A stretch of 64,000 nt of DNA from contig NC_091970.1 of NCBI RefSeq assembly GCF_036711975.1, forward strand, positions 1,123,501 through 1,187,500, in the 5' to 3' direction. The translations under genes were made by a program, and so were the position numbers. Source of the DNA: Onthophagus taurus. Lineage: Eukaryota > Arthropoda > Insecta > Coleoptera > Scarabaeidae. Below the pieces are notes generated by a model. It worked only from the letters and a program-made list of their open reading frames with translations, was not told the origin of the DNA and did no database searches. Shown piece by piece: positions 38,601 through 50,300 of the stretch (positions are counted from its first letter, which is position 1; every line of letters begins with the position of its first letter).

Positions 38601-39163
38601 GAGTCTCGTGCGAATTAACCATAACAGACCGAATTTTCACTCGATTAGGAGCACACGATGACATCATAAAAGGCCAATCAACGTTCTTAGTTGAAGCAAC
38701 TGAAGCATCCGCGATTCTTCAACACGCAACTCGTCAATCTTTAGTTCTCATCGATGAATTGGGCCGAGGGACATCAACGCACGACGGAAACGCGATCGCC
38801 ACATCTTATCTGCAAAAATTAACGGACATTAAATGCCGCGTTATGTACTCAACGCATTATCATAATCTCGTCGATCATTTCGAAGGGCACGGTGATGTCC
38901 AATTGGGGCATATGGAGTGTTTGGTGGAGAACGAGGGTGACGATGCGAAAGAAACGGTCGTGTTTCTGTATCAAATGGCGAGGGGGGTTTGCCCGAAATC
39001 GTATGGATTTAACGTGGCTAAATTAGCCGGATTACCTCAATCTATTATTAGTAGAAGCAGGGAGCTTGCTCGCGAACTTGAAAGTTTAACCAAAACGAGA
39101 GAGTTGATGAAAAATGTTTTTATGTGTGATGATGTTCTTAAAATTAGGGAGTTATTGATCTGA
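26636..39163 (+). CDS. Msh6: DNA mismatch repair protein MSH6
   Basis: Seven exons: 26636-26780, 31405-32321, 32383-32849, 32905-33060, 37527-37773, 37827-38531 and 38585-39163; 1071 residues. The MutS-family ATPase pairs with MSH2 to recognise mismatches. A PCNA-binding-like word GNTLLNYF (10-17) lies at the N-terminus. The mismatch-wedge motif FYE is at 196-198 in KVGKFYELYHMDA. Walker A GPNMGGKS is at 857-864, Walker B IDELGRG at about 935-941, and the STHYH switch is present. No PWWP domain lies between the PIP-like word and the mismatch-binding domain; only a basic, Ser/Asp-rich linker is there. Introns 1 (4.6 kb) and 4 (4.5 kb) are swollen by repeats, and the others are about 50-60 bp. 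Exon phases agree throughout. Confidence 0.97.
27020..27415. repeat. Single array-D-type unit in MSH6 intron 1
   Basis: One unit closely like array D (TATATGATAACTAACTTC, then the box, ACTTCCGG and the inverted box). It ends with GAATATAATAATAAAATTAA and TGAAAGTTTTTTT, the same terminus seen at the ends of arrays D (24080-24120) and E (50600-50655). Confidence 0.8.
27480..31330. repeat. 165 bp higher-order array of eight ~21 bp sub-repeats
   Basis: About 20 units of 165 bp (for example 28504, 28669, 28834). Each is made of eight words of 20-21 bp of the type GCTTGTAGAAGACTAAATACT, including GCCGCCAGAAGACTAAAAAC, GCTACCAAAAGACTAGAAAT and GATTGCAGAATACTAATATT. At both ends (about 27480-27590 and 30990-31330) the same word type appears in reverse orientation, such as AGTATTTAATCTTTTGATAG. 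The whole block fills most of MSH6 intron 1. Confidence 0.92.
33150..33480 (-). mobile_element. Decayed RTE-like LINE endonuclease fragment
   Basis: On the minus strand the frame contains ENQIDHIVLSSKFRESL and MDVRNK, typical of the endonuclease of RTE-clade non-LTR retrotransposons. Stops interrupt what follows. No reverse transcriptase is present. It lies in MSH6 intron 4. The next 350 bases (33480-33830) show nothing I recognise. Confidence 0.6.
33830..34850. repeat. Scattered ACAGGGTG / CACCCTGTA fragments
   Basis: Several pieces with ends ACAGGGTGA...ACACCCTGTA (33838-33877, about 33980-34035, 34487, 34600) look like degraded foldback or MITE-type ends. No complete element can be drawn except the two listed separately. 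Confidence 0.45.
34851..35285. mobile_element. Foldback MITE-like element 1, near-complete palindrome
   Basis: The left end TACAGGGTGTCACACAAAAA is the reverse complement of the right end. Homology continues inward with mismatches through ATTCATGCTACAAATAAAT and TTAACTTTTGT-type words, so each arm is about 190 bp of a 435 bp element. TATA sequence flanks both ends, compatible with a TA target site. There is no coding capacity. Confidence 0.7.
35499..35880. mobile_element. Foldback MITE-like element 2
   Basis: GCGCAAACCAAATTTTCATA at the left end is matched in reverse complement at the right end. The arms also share GATATACAGGG and CGAGATACAG words. Arms are about 145 bp each. The right end directly abuts the 132 bp satellite. 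Confidence 0.65.
35883..37370 (+). repeat. 132 bp satellite block 1 (MSH6 intron 4)
   Basis: GCCTCGGCCGCAAGCGACCT recurs at 35964, 36095, 36228 (variant), 36360 and 36492 and onward. Each monomer contains an imperfect inverted repeat of about 40 bp arms (that word against GAGGTTGCTTGCGATCGAGG) and a small dyad AACAC-AAGACTG-GTGTT. A set of five monomers repeats as a larger unit: 36001 and 36663 start near-identical series about 662 bp apart. Confidence 0.93.
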
Positions 39164-39218
39164 ATGTTACCATGAATCTTCATTTTAAGTAGTATTAAGA
39201 TCTTGTTTTTGTGTTAAA

Positions 39219-39224
39219 AATAAA
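39219..39224 (+). promoter_or_regulatory. Poly(A) signal of MSH6
   Basis: AATAAA 56 bp after the TGA at 39161-39163. Confidence 0.65.
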
Positions 39225-39389
39225 GAAAATTAAATATTTTGTAATATTTATTAACAAATTAATTTACACCTAATTTTATTGTAGTATTAAATTGAAGAAC
39301 TTTTAAGACGTATTAAAATTATCAGCTGAAAAACAAACTGAATTACACAAATCGCAAATTAAGCATATCCCAACAAGATTGGAAGTAGA

Positions 39390-39690
39390 GTATCTAATAA
39401 AGAAAGATATTCTAAACGTGAAGAAGTAGCCTGCAATAGAACAAGATAGATCTGCTTGTAGCTGAATGAGTATTGCTTGCATGAGACAAAATACTGCTAA
39501 TGGAAGACCAGATACTTATAGTATAATACTAGATGCTTGTAGAAGACTAAACACGGTATACACAAGATTAAATACTGCTCTCAGAGTAGCAGATGCCGTA
39601 TTGAAACATTAAATACTGGTAGTAAACTACTAAATAGCATTGGTAGAAGGCTAGGTCATCTTGAGACAGAAGATTCAATGAACAGTCTTG
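39390..39690. repeat. 21 bp-type minisatellite, left flank of satellite block 2
   Basis: Degenerate words such as GCTTGTAGAAGACTAAACAC and GAGACAAAATACTGCTAATG, of the same family as in MSH6 intron 1. The same family resumes after the satellite at 42230-42540. Confidence 0.7.
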
Positions 39691-40435
39691 TGATATGGTA
39701 TTAAGTGTAGCACCTCAGCTTAATACCCTGCAATGTACGATTTTAGTGTACTGTGCCGAGGTCGCTTGCGGCCGAGGCAGTACATTATTTAACACCAGTT
39801 TTGTGTTGATATGGTATTAAGTATAGGGTCTCGATCGCAAGCAACCTCAGCTTAATACACTGAAATTGACGATTTTAGTGTATTAAGCCGAGGTCGCTTG
39901 CGGCCGAGGCAGTACGTTATTTAACACCAGGCTTGTGTTGATATGGTATTAAGTGTAGCGCCTCGATCGCAAGCAACCTCAGTTTAATACACTGAAATAT
40001 ATGATTGAAGTGTACTGTGCCGAGGTCGCTTGCGGCCGAGGCAGTACATTATTTAACACCAGTTTTGTGTTGATATGGTATTAAGTATAGGGCCTCGATC
40101 GCAAGCAACCTCAGCTTAATACACTGAAATTTACGATTTTAGTGTATTAAGCCGAGGTCGCTTGCGGCCGAGGCAGTACGTTATTTAACACCAGGCTTGT
40201 GTTGATATGGTATTAAGTGAAGCACCTCGATCGCTAGCAACCTCAGCTTAATACACTGAAATGTACGATGTCAGTGTATTAAGCCGAGGTCGCTTGCGGC
40301 TGAGGCAATACGTTATTTACAACAGATTTGTGTTGATGACAATAGTATTAATTGTAGCGCCTCGGCCGCAAGCGACCTCGGCTTAATTCAAAGAATCATA
40401 CACCATATCAGCATGCCAAAGTAAGCAGGCCGAGG
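39690..40435 (-). repeat. 132 bp satellite block 2a, reverse orientation
   Basis: Monomers read GCCGAGGTCGCTTGCGGCCG then TTAACACCAG and TTGATATGGTATTAAG, the reverse complement of block 1. About five and a half copies. Confidence 0.9.
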
Positions 40436-42180
40436 CACTACATTGTTTCACACCAGTCTTGTATTGATATGGCATTAATTATAGTGCCTAGATTGCATGC
40501 AACCTTAGTTTAATCACTCAAATGTAGGATTTCAGTGTATTAAGCCGAGACCACCATATCAACACAAAACTGGTGTTAAATAACATACTGCCTCGGCCGC
40601 AAGCGACCTCGGCACAGTACACTAAAATCGTATATTTCAGTGTATTAAACTGAGGTTGCTTGCGATCGAGGCGCTACACTTAATACCATATCAACACAAG
40701 ACTAGTGTTAAATAACCTACTGCCTCGGCCGCAAGCGACCTCGGCTTAATATACTAAAATCGTATATTTCAGTGTATTAAGCTGAGGTTGCTTGCGATCT
40801 AAGTACTACAGTTAATACCATATCAAATACAAAACTGGTGTTAAATAACGTACTGCCTCGGCCGCAAGCGACCTCGGCTCAGTACACTAAAATCGTATAT
40901 TTCAGTGTATTAAACTGAGGTTGCTTGCGATCGAGGCGCTACACTTAATATCATATCAACACAAGACTGGTGTTAAATAATGTACTGCCTCGGCCGCAAG
41001 CGACCTCGGCTTAATACACTAATATCGTATATTTCAGTGTATTAAACTGAGGTTGCTTGCGATCGAGGCGCTACACTTAAAACCATATCAACACAAAACT
41101 GGTGTTAAATAATGTACTGCCTCGGCCGCAAGCGACCTCGGCTTAATATACTAAAATCGTATATTTCAGTGTATTAAGCTGAGGTTGCTTGTGATCGAGG
41201 CCCTATACTTAATACCATATCAACACAAAACTGGTGTTAAATAACGTACAGCCTCGGCCGCAAGCGACCTCGGCTTAATCACTAAAATCGTATATTTCAG
41301 TGTATTAAGCTGAGGTTGCTTGTGATCGAGGCCCTATACTTAATACCATATCAATTCAAAACTGGTGTTAAATAACATACTGCCTCGGCCGCAAGCGACC
41401 TCGGCTCAGTACACTAAAATCGTATATTTCAGTGTATTAAACTGAGGTTGCTTGCGATCGAGACGCTACACTTAATACCATATCAATACAAGACTGGTGT
41501 TAAATAATGTACTGCCTCGGCCGCAAGCGACCTCGGCTTAATACACTAAAACCGTATATTTCAGTGTATTAAACTGAGGTTGCTTGCGATCGAGACGCTA
41601 CACTTAATACCATATCAACACAAAACTGGTGTTAAATAACGTACTGCCTCGGCCGCAAGCGACCTCGGCTTAATACACTAAAATCGTATATTTCAGTGTA
41701 TTAAGCTGAGGTTGCTTGTGATCGAGGCCCTATACTTAATACCATATCAACACAAAACTGGTGTTAAATAACATACTGCCTCGACCGCAAGCGACCTCGG
41801 CACAGTACACTAAAATCGTATATTTCAGTGTATTAAATTAAGGTTGCTTGCGATCAAGGCGCTACACTTAATATCATATCAACACAAGACTGGTGTTAAA
41901 TAATGTACTGCCTCGGCCGCAAGCGACCTCGGCTTACTACACTAAAATCGTATATTTGAGTGTATTAAGCTTAGGTTACTTTCGATCGGAGCCTTTTACT
42001 TAATACCATATCAACACAAGACTAGTGTTAAATAACCTACTGCCTCGGCCGCAAGCGGCCTCGGCTTAATACAGTGAAATCGTACATTTCAATCTAAGCA
42101 CTACAGTTAATGCCATATTAATACAAGACTGGTGTCAAACAATGTACTGCCTTGGTCGCAAGCGGCTTTAGTTCAATATG
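40435..42180 (+). repeat. 132 bp satellite block 2b, forward orientation
   Basis: After a scrambled junction (about 40435-40560) the monomers run forward again (CTGCCTCGGCCGCAAGCGAC), about 12 copies, more uniform than block 1, with GTATATTTCAGTGTATTAAA between the dyad arms. Confidence 0.9.
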
Positions 42181-42229
42181 CTGGAAAAATATTAAATATT
42201 GTAAAAAAATATTGCAGACAAAACATTCG

Positions 42230-42540
42230 ATGAACCGCAAAAAACTAAATGCTGAACATAGAAGGTATAACTGCTTGTAGAATATTAAATACAACTTACA
42301 GAAGAATAAAACCTGCTGGTAGAACATCTGGAAATAGATGCTTCCGGAAAAATAATAAATCTTGCAAATAGAAACAACTACTCTTTTCAATAAACTAAAT
42401 TGGCCTACAGAAAACAAGTTACTGCTGGCAGAAGACTAGATACATCCCCCAAAACTCTATAAAGTACTTGCAGAAAATTGGATATTGTTTACAAGGACTA
42501 AATATTTTTAGCAGAAGAGTAGATGCTATCTCGATATTGA
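42230..42540. repeat. 21 bp-type minisatellite, right flank of satellite block 2
   Basis: Words such as TGCTGGCAGAAGACTAGATA and GAAAATTGGATATTG. From 42540 to the THAP gene (43025) I see only unique AT-rich sequence, with a TATATA at 42828-42833. Confidence 0.6.
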
Positions 42541-43024
42541 TGTATCTAAGAGCAGTAATGTTAACAATAAAATTTGCTACAACTTTTGTTCTAAAAATTT
42601 TGTTATAGCATGCTTTTTGACATCATTCTTAAATATTCCCTGTTTTTATGTCGGTTGAAGAATTTTTTAAAGAATCTTAATATTAACTTATTATTTATTT
42701 AACATCTCTTTTAACCATGGTAATCATACAATTCTGCATCTAAATCGTTACAACTAATGATGTTAACAATTGATCAACCTATGAAAGTGAAACTTTGAAC
42801 TATTGTACAATCGTTGCGGGACACCTGTATATACTGTCCCTATATCGCTGACTAGAGCAGCAACACATGTCTGTCTCTGTTTTGTAAATTCTACCCAAAA
42901 GGCATGCGTGAACACGCTATTTATTATACAGTTGGTACGGTAGATTCAAACACAATAACAGCTGATTTTCATCATCACATTAATGTTAGTGTATCTTTCT
43001 TTCAATTGCGTGTAAGTGTAAGCA

Positions 43025-44446
43025 ATGACTAAGAAGCGCCGGTGCTGTATATGTGGAAAGGGTCGTCCAGTAACGTTACATGGGTAAGTAAATTAATTCT
43101 TACATTAAACAGATTTGATACATTGATTTAACACAAAAGGATCTATATAATTCGTTTTTTTTTCTATAATACTTGTCAATGTACATTTTTTAGGGTTTGT
43201 GTTGGTATTATCTAGGACCCTTATAAAATTTATATTGTTTTCCTGATTTTTAGTAACGTTTTCAATAACTAAATAGTTGAGGTTAAAATACTAATAAATT
43301 TTTAAATAAATACGATTTTAACGAAGTACATATTTGTTGTAAAAACCTTTTCTTGGTAAATAAATGCAAATAAGCACCCCACAACATTTTTTATTCACCT
43401 TTTCTTTTTGAATAACGAAAGCTCAAACGTCAGAGTGACATATTTATTTGAAAACGTGATAAAACAAAACTCCCTGTTAATTTTGCCAACTTTACAATTT
43501 GACAGGTATTATAGAAAAAAAATGACACTTCTGGTTAATCAGTAAGAACAAAAAGGCCAGTTTCTATTATGAACCATATATATGTTTTTAATCTTGCCCT
43601 AACCTTAATTTTTGACAAAGAATCACTTACTGAAGTTTGTCAGTCTGGTAGAGAATCACCATGTATAGTTTCCTATAAAAATAAACCCTATTTTATTTAT
43701 TTTATTGCATTAAAAAGTGTTATGAAAGGTAACACCATCAATATTATTGCAGTTTTCCAAAAGATGATGTTAACCTTGCTTTGTGGAAACAAGTATGTAA
43801 TTACGATGACAAAGATAAGGTTTCTAACCTTTTGATATGTTCAAATCATTTTCTACCTGAAGATTATATTGACCCAAATGCCAAGAAATTTGGCGGAGTA
43901 TTAAAGTTAAAATCTAGTAGAGTTCCATCTGTATCTGTGCCAAATAGACTCATAAAATGTGAATCTATGGTCGCAGCTTCTGTATCGACAGAAAATGAGG
44001 TTACAAAATTGCCAGAAAGAGTAGTACCGTCGCCAGTTACTGTACAAACAATAGCTGCAACATTATTAATACAGCAGCAATTATTTCCTGCTGAACCACA
44101 ATTAACAGAAAGTGTGGATACTGAATTGGGTGTGTATTGTATTGTCTTATAAATAATTATGTCTTAGATTAATACTTTTTTAGACGAAACATTACCACAC
44201 ACTCCCAAGAAAAGAAGAGTCCACTCTCCTCGTTATATTGGCGAAATAACATCTGCTGATTTGGAAACTCCTCGAAGAGCCAAAAGGGCAGTGGCTTTAG
44301 CACAAGCCGAGGTACAAAAGAAAACGCGACTAATTAAATGTTTAAGATCAAAAGTAACAAGATTGGAAAAAAGGGTTGCATCCCTGGAGAACATCATAAA
44401 GCATCTAGCAGAGAATGTTCTATCTGAAGATGTCAGTGATACATGA
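43025..44446 (+). CDS. THAP-domain DNA-binding protein
   Basis: Exons 43025-43083, 43753-44129 and 44184-44446; 232 residues. The N-terminal THAP zinc finger is C2CH: CCICGKG, then LALWKQVCNYDD, LLICSNHF (C-x2-H) and the closing KSSRVPSV box. A middle Ser/Pro/Thr-rich part and a C-terminal leucine-zipper-like coiled coil (IKCLRSKVTRLEKRVASLEN) follow. THAP proteins bind specific DNA through this finger and derive from P-element-type transposases. Here no transposase catalytic region is present, so this is a host-type regulator or a remnant. The second exon frame is also open upstream of the acceptor, but that part is intronic because the THAP finger needs exon 1. Confidence 0.88.
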
Positions 44447-44499
44447 TCTCTGCTTTATCATTTATTAAAATATGTTTTGATTTTTATGGCTGTTTCATG

Positions 44500-44505
44500 A
44501 ATAAA
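44500..44505 (+). promoter_or_regulatory. Poly(A) signal of the THAP gene
   Basis: AATAAA 54 bp after the stop codon. Confidence 0.6.
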
Positions 44506-44678
44506 TTTACGGTTGGGAGCAAATCAATGTGTTTCGTAAATGTAATGTTAATTTTATCTTACATGTGCCTCACGATTTTATTACAAAAAATAATATAATA
44601 ATTAGTGTTAATAAAATTAAAGTAAATCTGACTTGAATTGTAGGTTACTGTAAATTTCTCTATTAGTTACCTCTATTC

Positions 44679-44696
44679 GCCGCTAGATGGCGCTAA
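44679..44696 (+). promoter_or_regulatory. CTCF-like motif downstream of THAP gene
   Basis: CGCCGCTAGATGGCGCTA, the fullest match in the window to a CTCF core. A second one, CAACAGATGGCGCCAC, lies at 46001-46016. Confidence 0.5.
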
Positions 44697-44699
44697 AAA

Positions 44700-46730
44700 T
44701 GATTTAACCTGTAATATTTTATTTCCTTTTAATTATATCACTTTTATATGTAAACGTCTAAACTATTTTACTTGAATCCTATATGTAACACATATTATTA
44801 AAATTAAGTTGCGATTCCTACCTTTAATAACTTAAAAAAGTAACCAATTCATCAAACTTTCACATATTTTCATACTTTTCTCGATATTGACGCACGAGAA
44901 CCGTATAATGTTCTGATGCGGAAGATATGGAATGTTTATAAATTCATTTATAAACTTTTACGAAACAATATTTTTTGACTTTGTATTTAAACCTACCGAT
45001 TTTTTTACCACTGATTCTACCGACATTTGGTTGGCAACGCTGGTTTGGTGTGAAGTTAAACATTACAAAAATAAATTTAAATTTAGTTTTTAACATTAAA
45101 CCAAAAACGTTATTTTGAATCATTTGAGATAATCATAATTGAAGAAACCGATTATTTACGTTTATTTTATTGAAATTGCTCTTATTTAACTTAATTGATT
45201 AAAAAATTTAAAACTTACCTGTTTTTGTAGGTTAGGTTGCTCGGCTTCTCTGGAATTCTTGCTTAAGCAGGATATTTGATCAATTTCGAGTTTCACATCA
45301 CAAAAATTACTTAATTATACGTTAGAATAAGATTAATTAAAGAAGATTCGATAAAATCAATCATCAAGAGACGCGAATTATTTAATGGTAAAAATTCAAC
45401 GAGAGGAGAACTTGGGACTGATTGTATGTCGAAATCCCACCGTAAGATGGCATTAGCGTCTATACTGAAATAATTTAATTAAACTAAAAATTTTATTATT
45501 AATAGTGGAAATGATGAGAGGCAGCAATAACAATTATTACCAGTATCATTCTTTTAATTTAAAAAGTATAGATTCCCATTCGTGTTATATTTTTAAATTT
45601 GACGCTAACTTCAGCTTTTAAAAAGTTGAAACACAGATGACAGAGGAAAACGTCATTTTAAAGTGATTTTTTGGTAAGAGTATAATGAAGTAATAATGGT
45701 ATGATTAAATAATTAGATTATAATTGATATTATAGCTTTGTTTCAGCTAACGTTATAGATGTTATAGCTATATTATGACGCCGTGATATTCAAATGTGAC
45801 GGGATTATTTGACAGGTGTAATTGCCATAGGTAATTGCATCTGAGGAATTCCCAACCAGTCGGAACGTTAATTGAAGCCACATAGTGATTGAAAACCACT
45901 TTCCAAACAGTTATTCTGTGGTTGGAGCTTTTATATATAAACCCAATCCACCTGTATTCTAGTGGTTCGGTTCTTCGCTGAATAATTGCAAAATATCCCC
46001 AACAGATGGCGCCACATGCGTTCAATTTTTCTATGCTTATTTTCTACGGTTATCTCGGATGAAATAATTAATGTTTTTACAAATTTAAGCTACATTATTA
46101 GTGAAAATTGAATAAATTAATTAATATTAATTAATCTTAAGATTAAATTATAAATAAAAATTGTAGCTGTCAAAAAATTTGAGGTTATGTATTAAAAAGA
46201 AATATTAATTAATAATTAAGTTTTTTTGAATATTTTTATTATTTACAAACAAAAAAGTACGTAATAAATAGTTTAAAATTGAAATTAGTTATTATTATAT
46301 ACAAAAAAATACACTATGTACACAATGTTTACTTTAATCTTAAGAGGAGAGAAGAAAAAAACATTATTATCCTTAAAAATATACAATAAAATATATTACT
46401 TCCTACTGTTTAATTAATTAATTGCTTATGTATTTTTTCGCTTATTTTTTTTTTAATTCACAACTTTTATAAATCTTTTTTTTAACACATTGGCTCATAC
46501 ATTACACAAAACTTAATTAAATTAACGCAATCTTAAATAATTAACTATTCGATAAACTTGGTGGCTAGTTGTTTTTTTCCAAGACATCGTGCTGTTTTGA
46601 TCATCATCATTGGCTGTGAATGTGGGTGTTGTTTTCTTCCTCTTTTATTTTAATTATTTTGTTTTAAGCTTTTTTTTTTGTAAATATCTCCATACTCTGG
46701 GGCGCTGTTACACCTATGGTTTTCCAAAAC
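44700..46730. other. Intergenic stretch without recognised gene
   Basis: Low-complexity AT-rich sequence. The open frame 45768-46025 (minus) resembles no family I know. 46150-46730 is very AT-rich and may be 3' UTR of the minus-strand gene that follows. Confidence 0.5.
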
Positions 46731-47311
46731 AACATTTCTCAATTAAAATTCCTTTTTGCCTTTCTCAGCAGCCGTGTTTGCGGATGGCGAGCATCTTTTC
46801 ACACCAAAAATAAAACTTATACAAAAACGGGGGCGCAAATATTACAACAAAATTTTAAACTTTAAATTAATTAAAAATGAAAAATAAACGAACATTATTT
46901 CCGTTTTCCGAACAATATTTTGCGCATATCGGTTTTATACAACGTATTTTTTTTTAATAACGAGATCGTTTTTAATCACTTTTAGTGTGCGCTTACTCTA
47001 CTATTATTTCGTTCATTTTTAAGTTGTTTTTTTTTAAATTAATCGAGTATAGAAAACGCACACGTTACACGTCTTTTTCATTTTAAACTATATCTAGAAA
47101 GAGTTTCCCTGGAAATTAATTTTTAACCCGTTTTCTTTTATTTTTATTTTTACTCACCATTTAATAAAATTGAAATTAAAAGGTCACTACGGGTTTTTTA
47201 CAACATTTGTGAATGAAATAAATAAGAAATCATTCATTCGTTTCGTTTAAATCATTCAAATAAACATGCATAATTAAGATTCACTCATTAAACTAAATCT
47301 TTTTTGTTAAA

Positions 47312-50300
47312 TCAAACAAAACCAATAAAAATGGCTTTGTACAAAGTTTGAAAATCAAGGAGGTATTTGATAATTTTTGGATATAATACCTGATCGGCAC
47401 GGCCCTTACTCTTTCCTTGGACCTTTTTCGGTTTGACCGTCTCTTGGGGACCCTCTCCGCCTCCAGAAGCGATTCCAAGCCTCAAATGTATCGGCATTTT
47501 TCCATCTTTCATCACAAATAAATACAAACTTTAATAAAATCTCATAAATAGCAAAATGAATTAATAATAACGAGGAAAAAAGGGCTCCAACAACTCTATG
47601 TTACCTGAACATTCTTCGACGAGATCCGATCGCAAAAATCTTACTTTTCTTTCGTTACATCTTAACCGGACGTTTCTAACCTTTACAAATGTAACGCTTG
47701 CGATCTTCGCGGTACGTTTAACAGCCGCGTATTCTACTCATTACCAAAATCAAGGAGATGAAAAAGGAAATTGGAAAAAGGGGTTTTAAAAAAAAAAAAT
47801 TTAATACCTTTAGGTGCTGTTTCATTTTCCGATTTAATTTTTTTCTGCTTTTTAAAGACAGCACCTTGCAGGGCGTTTTGTAATAATCTCGATGGCACAT
47901 TCTCGACGGTTGGTAATCTACTTTGACGTTCAGCCCTTTTCCTACTTAATTGAGCACGTAAATCTCCAGCTAAAACAAAAAATTTTTTTTTAATTTTAAT
48001 TCTAACTTATTAGACTTTGAGTTCGAAGTTACATCTGCGCCACCAGGAAAATAAAAGAATACAAAAGGAAGTATGAACCAAGTGATAAATGAGGTTAAAA
48101 TAAGCTGGAAAGGATAGAAAAAGGAAAGAGGATTAAGAGCAAATCCTGAGAGTTTTAATTTTATTATTATATTCGTAATCTTCATAAAATAACCTTTAAA
48201 ATGAGTCCAAACTCGACATATTTAACTTTAATATTAACGGAGATACAATCACTTCCGGTTTGAAACGTCAACGTCAGTTTTGACATATTTATCATCTTCA
48301 TTAAAAACCCTTTAAAATGAGTCCAAACAAGACGCACTTATCTCAAAAAACAAAAAAGTTAGAATAAAAAACATTTAACCCGAAGTTAGCAACAATGAAG
48401 ATTTTTAAATATTAATACCAACCTTAATTTTTGATTTTTTTTTATTATATTTTTGTTTCTGTGACAAATTTTAAGACATTTTATAAAAATTAAGAATATA
48501 TCAAAATGACATTGACATTCTTAACCGGAAGTTGACCATAACTTCATTAATATTGAAGATAAATATGTCGTGTTTGTACTCATTTTAAAGGATTTTTAAT
48601 GAAGATTACAAATATGTCAAAATTGAGGTTGACATTTTAAACTTGAAGTTAGTTATCATATAATAAACATGGACAACTTCATGGTGTTTTTTCATGATGT
48701 ATTCTTTATTATAAAAAACCTTTAAAATGAGTCCAAACAAGACGCACTTATCTCAAAAAACAAAAAAATTAGAATAAAAAACATTTAACCCGAAGTTAGC
48801 AACAATGAAGATAGCAATTTAATTTTTAAATATTAATACCAACCTTAATTTTTGATTTTTTTTTATTATATTTTTGTTTCTGTGACAAATTTTAAGACAT
48901 TATATAAAAATTAAGAATATGTCAAAATGACATTGACATTCTTAACCGGAAGTTGACCATAACTTCATTAATATTGGAGATAAATATGTCGTGTTTGTAC
49001 TCATTTTAAAGGATTTTTAATGAATATTACAAATATGTCAAAATTGAGGTTGACATTTTAAACTTGAAGTTAGTTATCATATAATAGACATGGACAACTT
49101 CATGGTGTTCTTTCATGATGTATTCTTTATTATAAAAAACCTTTAAAATAAGTCCAAACAAGACGCACTTATCTCAAAAAACAAAAAAATTAGAATAAAA
49201 AACATTAAACCCGAAGTTAGCAACTATGAAGATTTTTAAATATTAATACCAACCTTAATTTTTGATTTTTTTTTATTATATTTTTGTTTCTGTGACAAAT
49301 TTTAAAACATTTTATAAAAATTAAGAAACTGTCAAAATGACATTGACATTTCAAATCGGAAGTTGCTTATATCTCGAGTAATAGTGGAATTAAACGTATC
49401 ATGTTTGGACTCATTTTAAAGGATTTTCACGAATATGTCAAAATTGACGTTGACATTCTTAACCGGAAGTTGACCATAACTTCATTAATATTGGAGATAA
49501 ATATGTCGTGTTTGTACTCATTTTAAAGGATTTTTAATGAAGATTACAAATATGTCAAAATTGAGGTTGACATTTTAAACTTGAAGTTAGTTATCATATA
49601 ATAGACATGGACAACTTCACGGTGTTCTTTCATGATGTATTCTTTATTATAAAAAACCTTTAAAATGAGTCCAAACAAGACGCACTTATCTCAAAAAACA
49701 AAAAAGTTAGAATAAAAAACATTTAACCCGAAGTTAGCAACAATGAAGGTAGCAATTTAATTTTTAAATATTAATACCAACCTTAATTATTGATTTTTTT
49801 TAATTATATTTTTGTTTGTGACAAATTTTAAGACATTTTATAAAAATTAAGAAACTGTCAAAATGACATTGACATTTCAAATCGGAAGTTGCTTATATCT
49901 CGAGTAATATTGGAATTAAACGTATCATGTTTGGACTCATTTTAAAGGATTTTTCACGAATATGTCAAAATTGACGTTGACATTCTTAACCGGAAGTTGA
50001 CCATAACTTCATTAATATTGATGATAAATGTGTCGTGTTTGTACTCATTTTAAAGGATTTTTAATGAAGATTACAAATATGTCAAAATTGAGGTTGACAT
50101 TTTAAACTTGAAGTTAGTTATCATATAATAGACATGGACAACTTCATGGTGTTCTTTCATGATGTATTCTTTATTATAAAAAACCTTTAAAATGAGTCCA
50201 AACAAGACGCACTTATTTCAAAAAACAAAAAAATTAGAATAAAAAACATTTAACCCGAAGTTAGCAACAATGAAGGTAGCAATTTAATTTTTAAATATTA

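Noticed and set aside
43569-43752. Upstream extension of the THAP exon-2 frame
   Set aside because: The cysteine pair of the THAP finger comes from exon 1 (43025-43083), and a good acceptor lies at 43751-43752.
45768-46025. 85-codon minus-strand frame
   Set aside because: No splice context, no family resemblance; probably chance.
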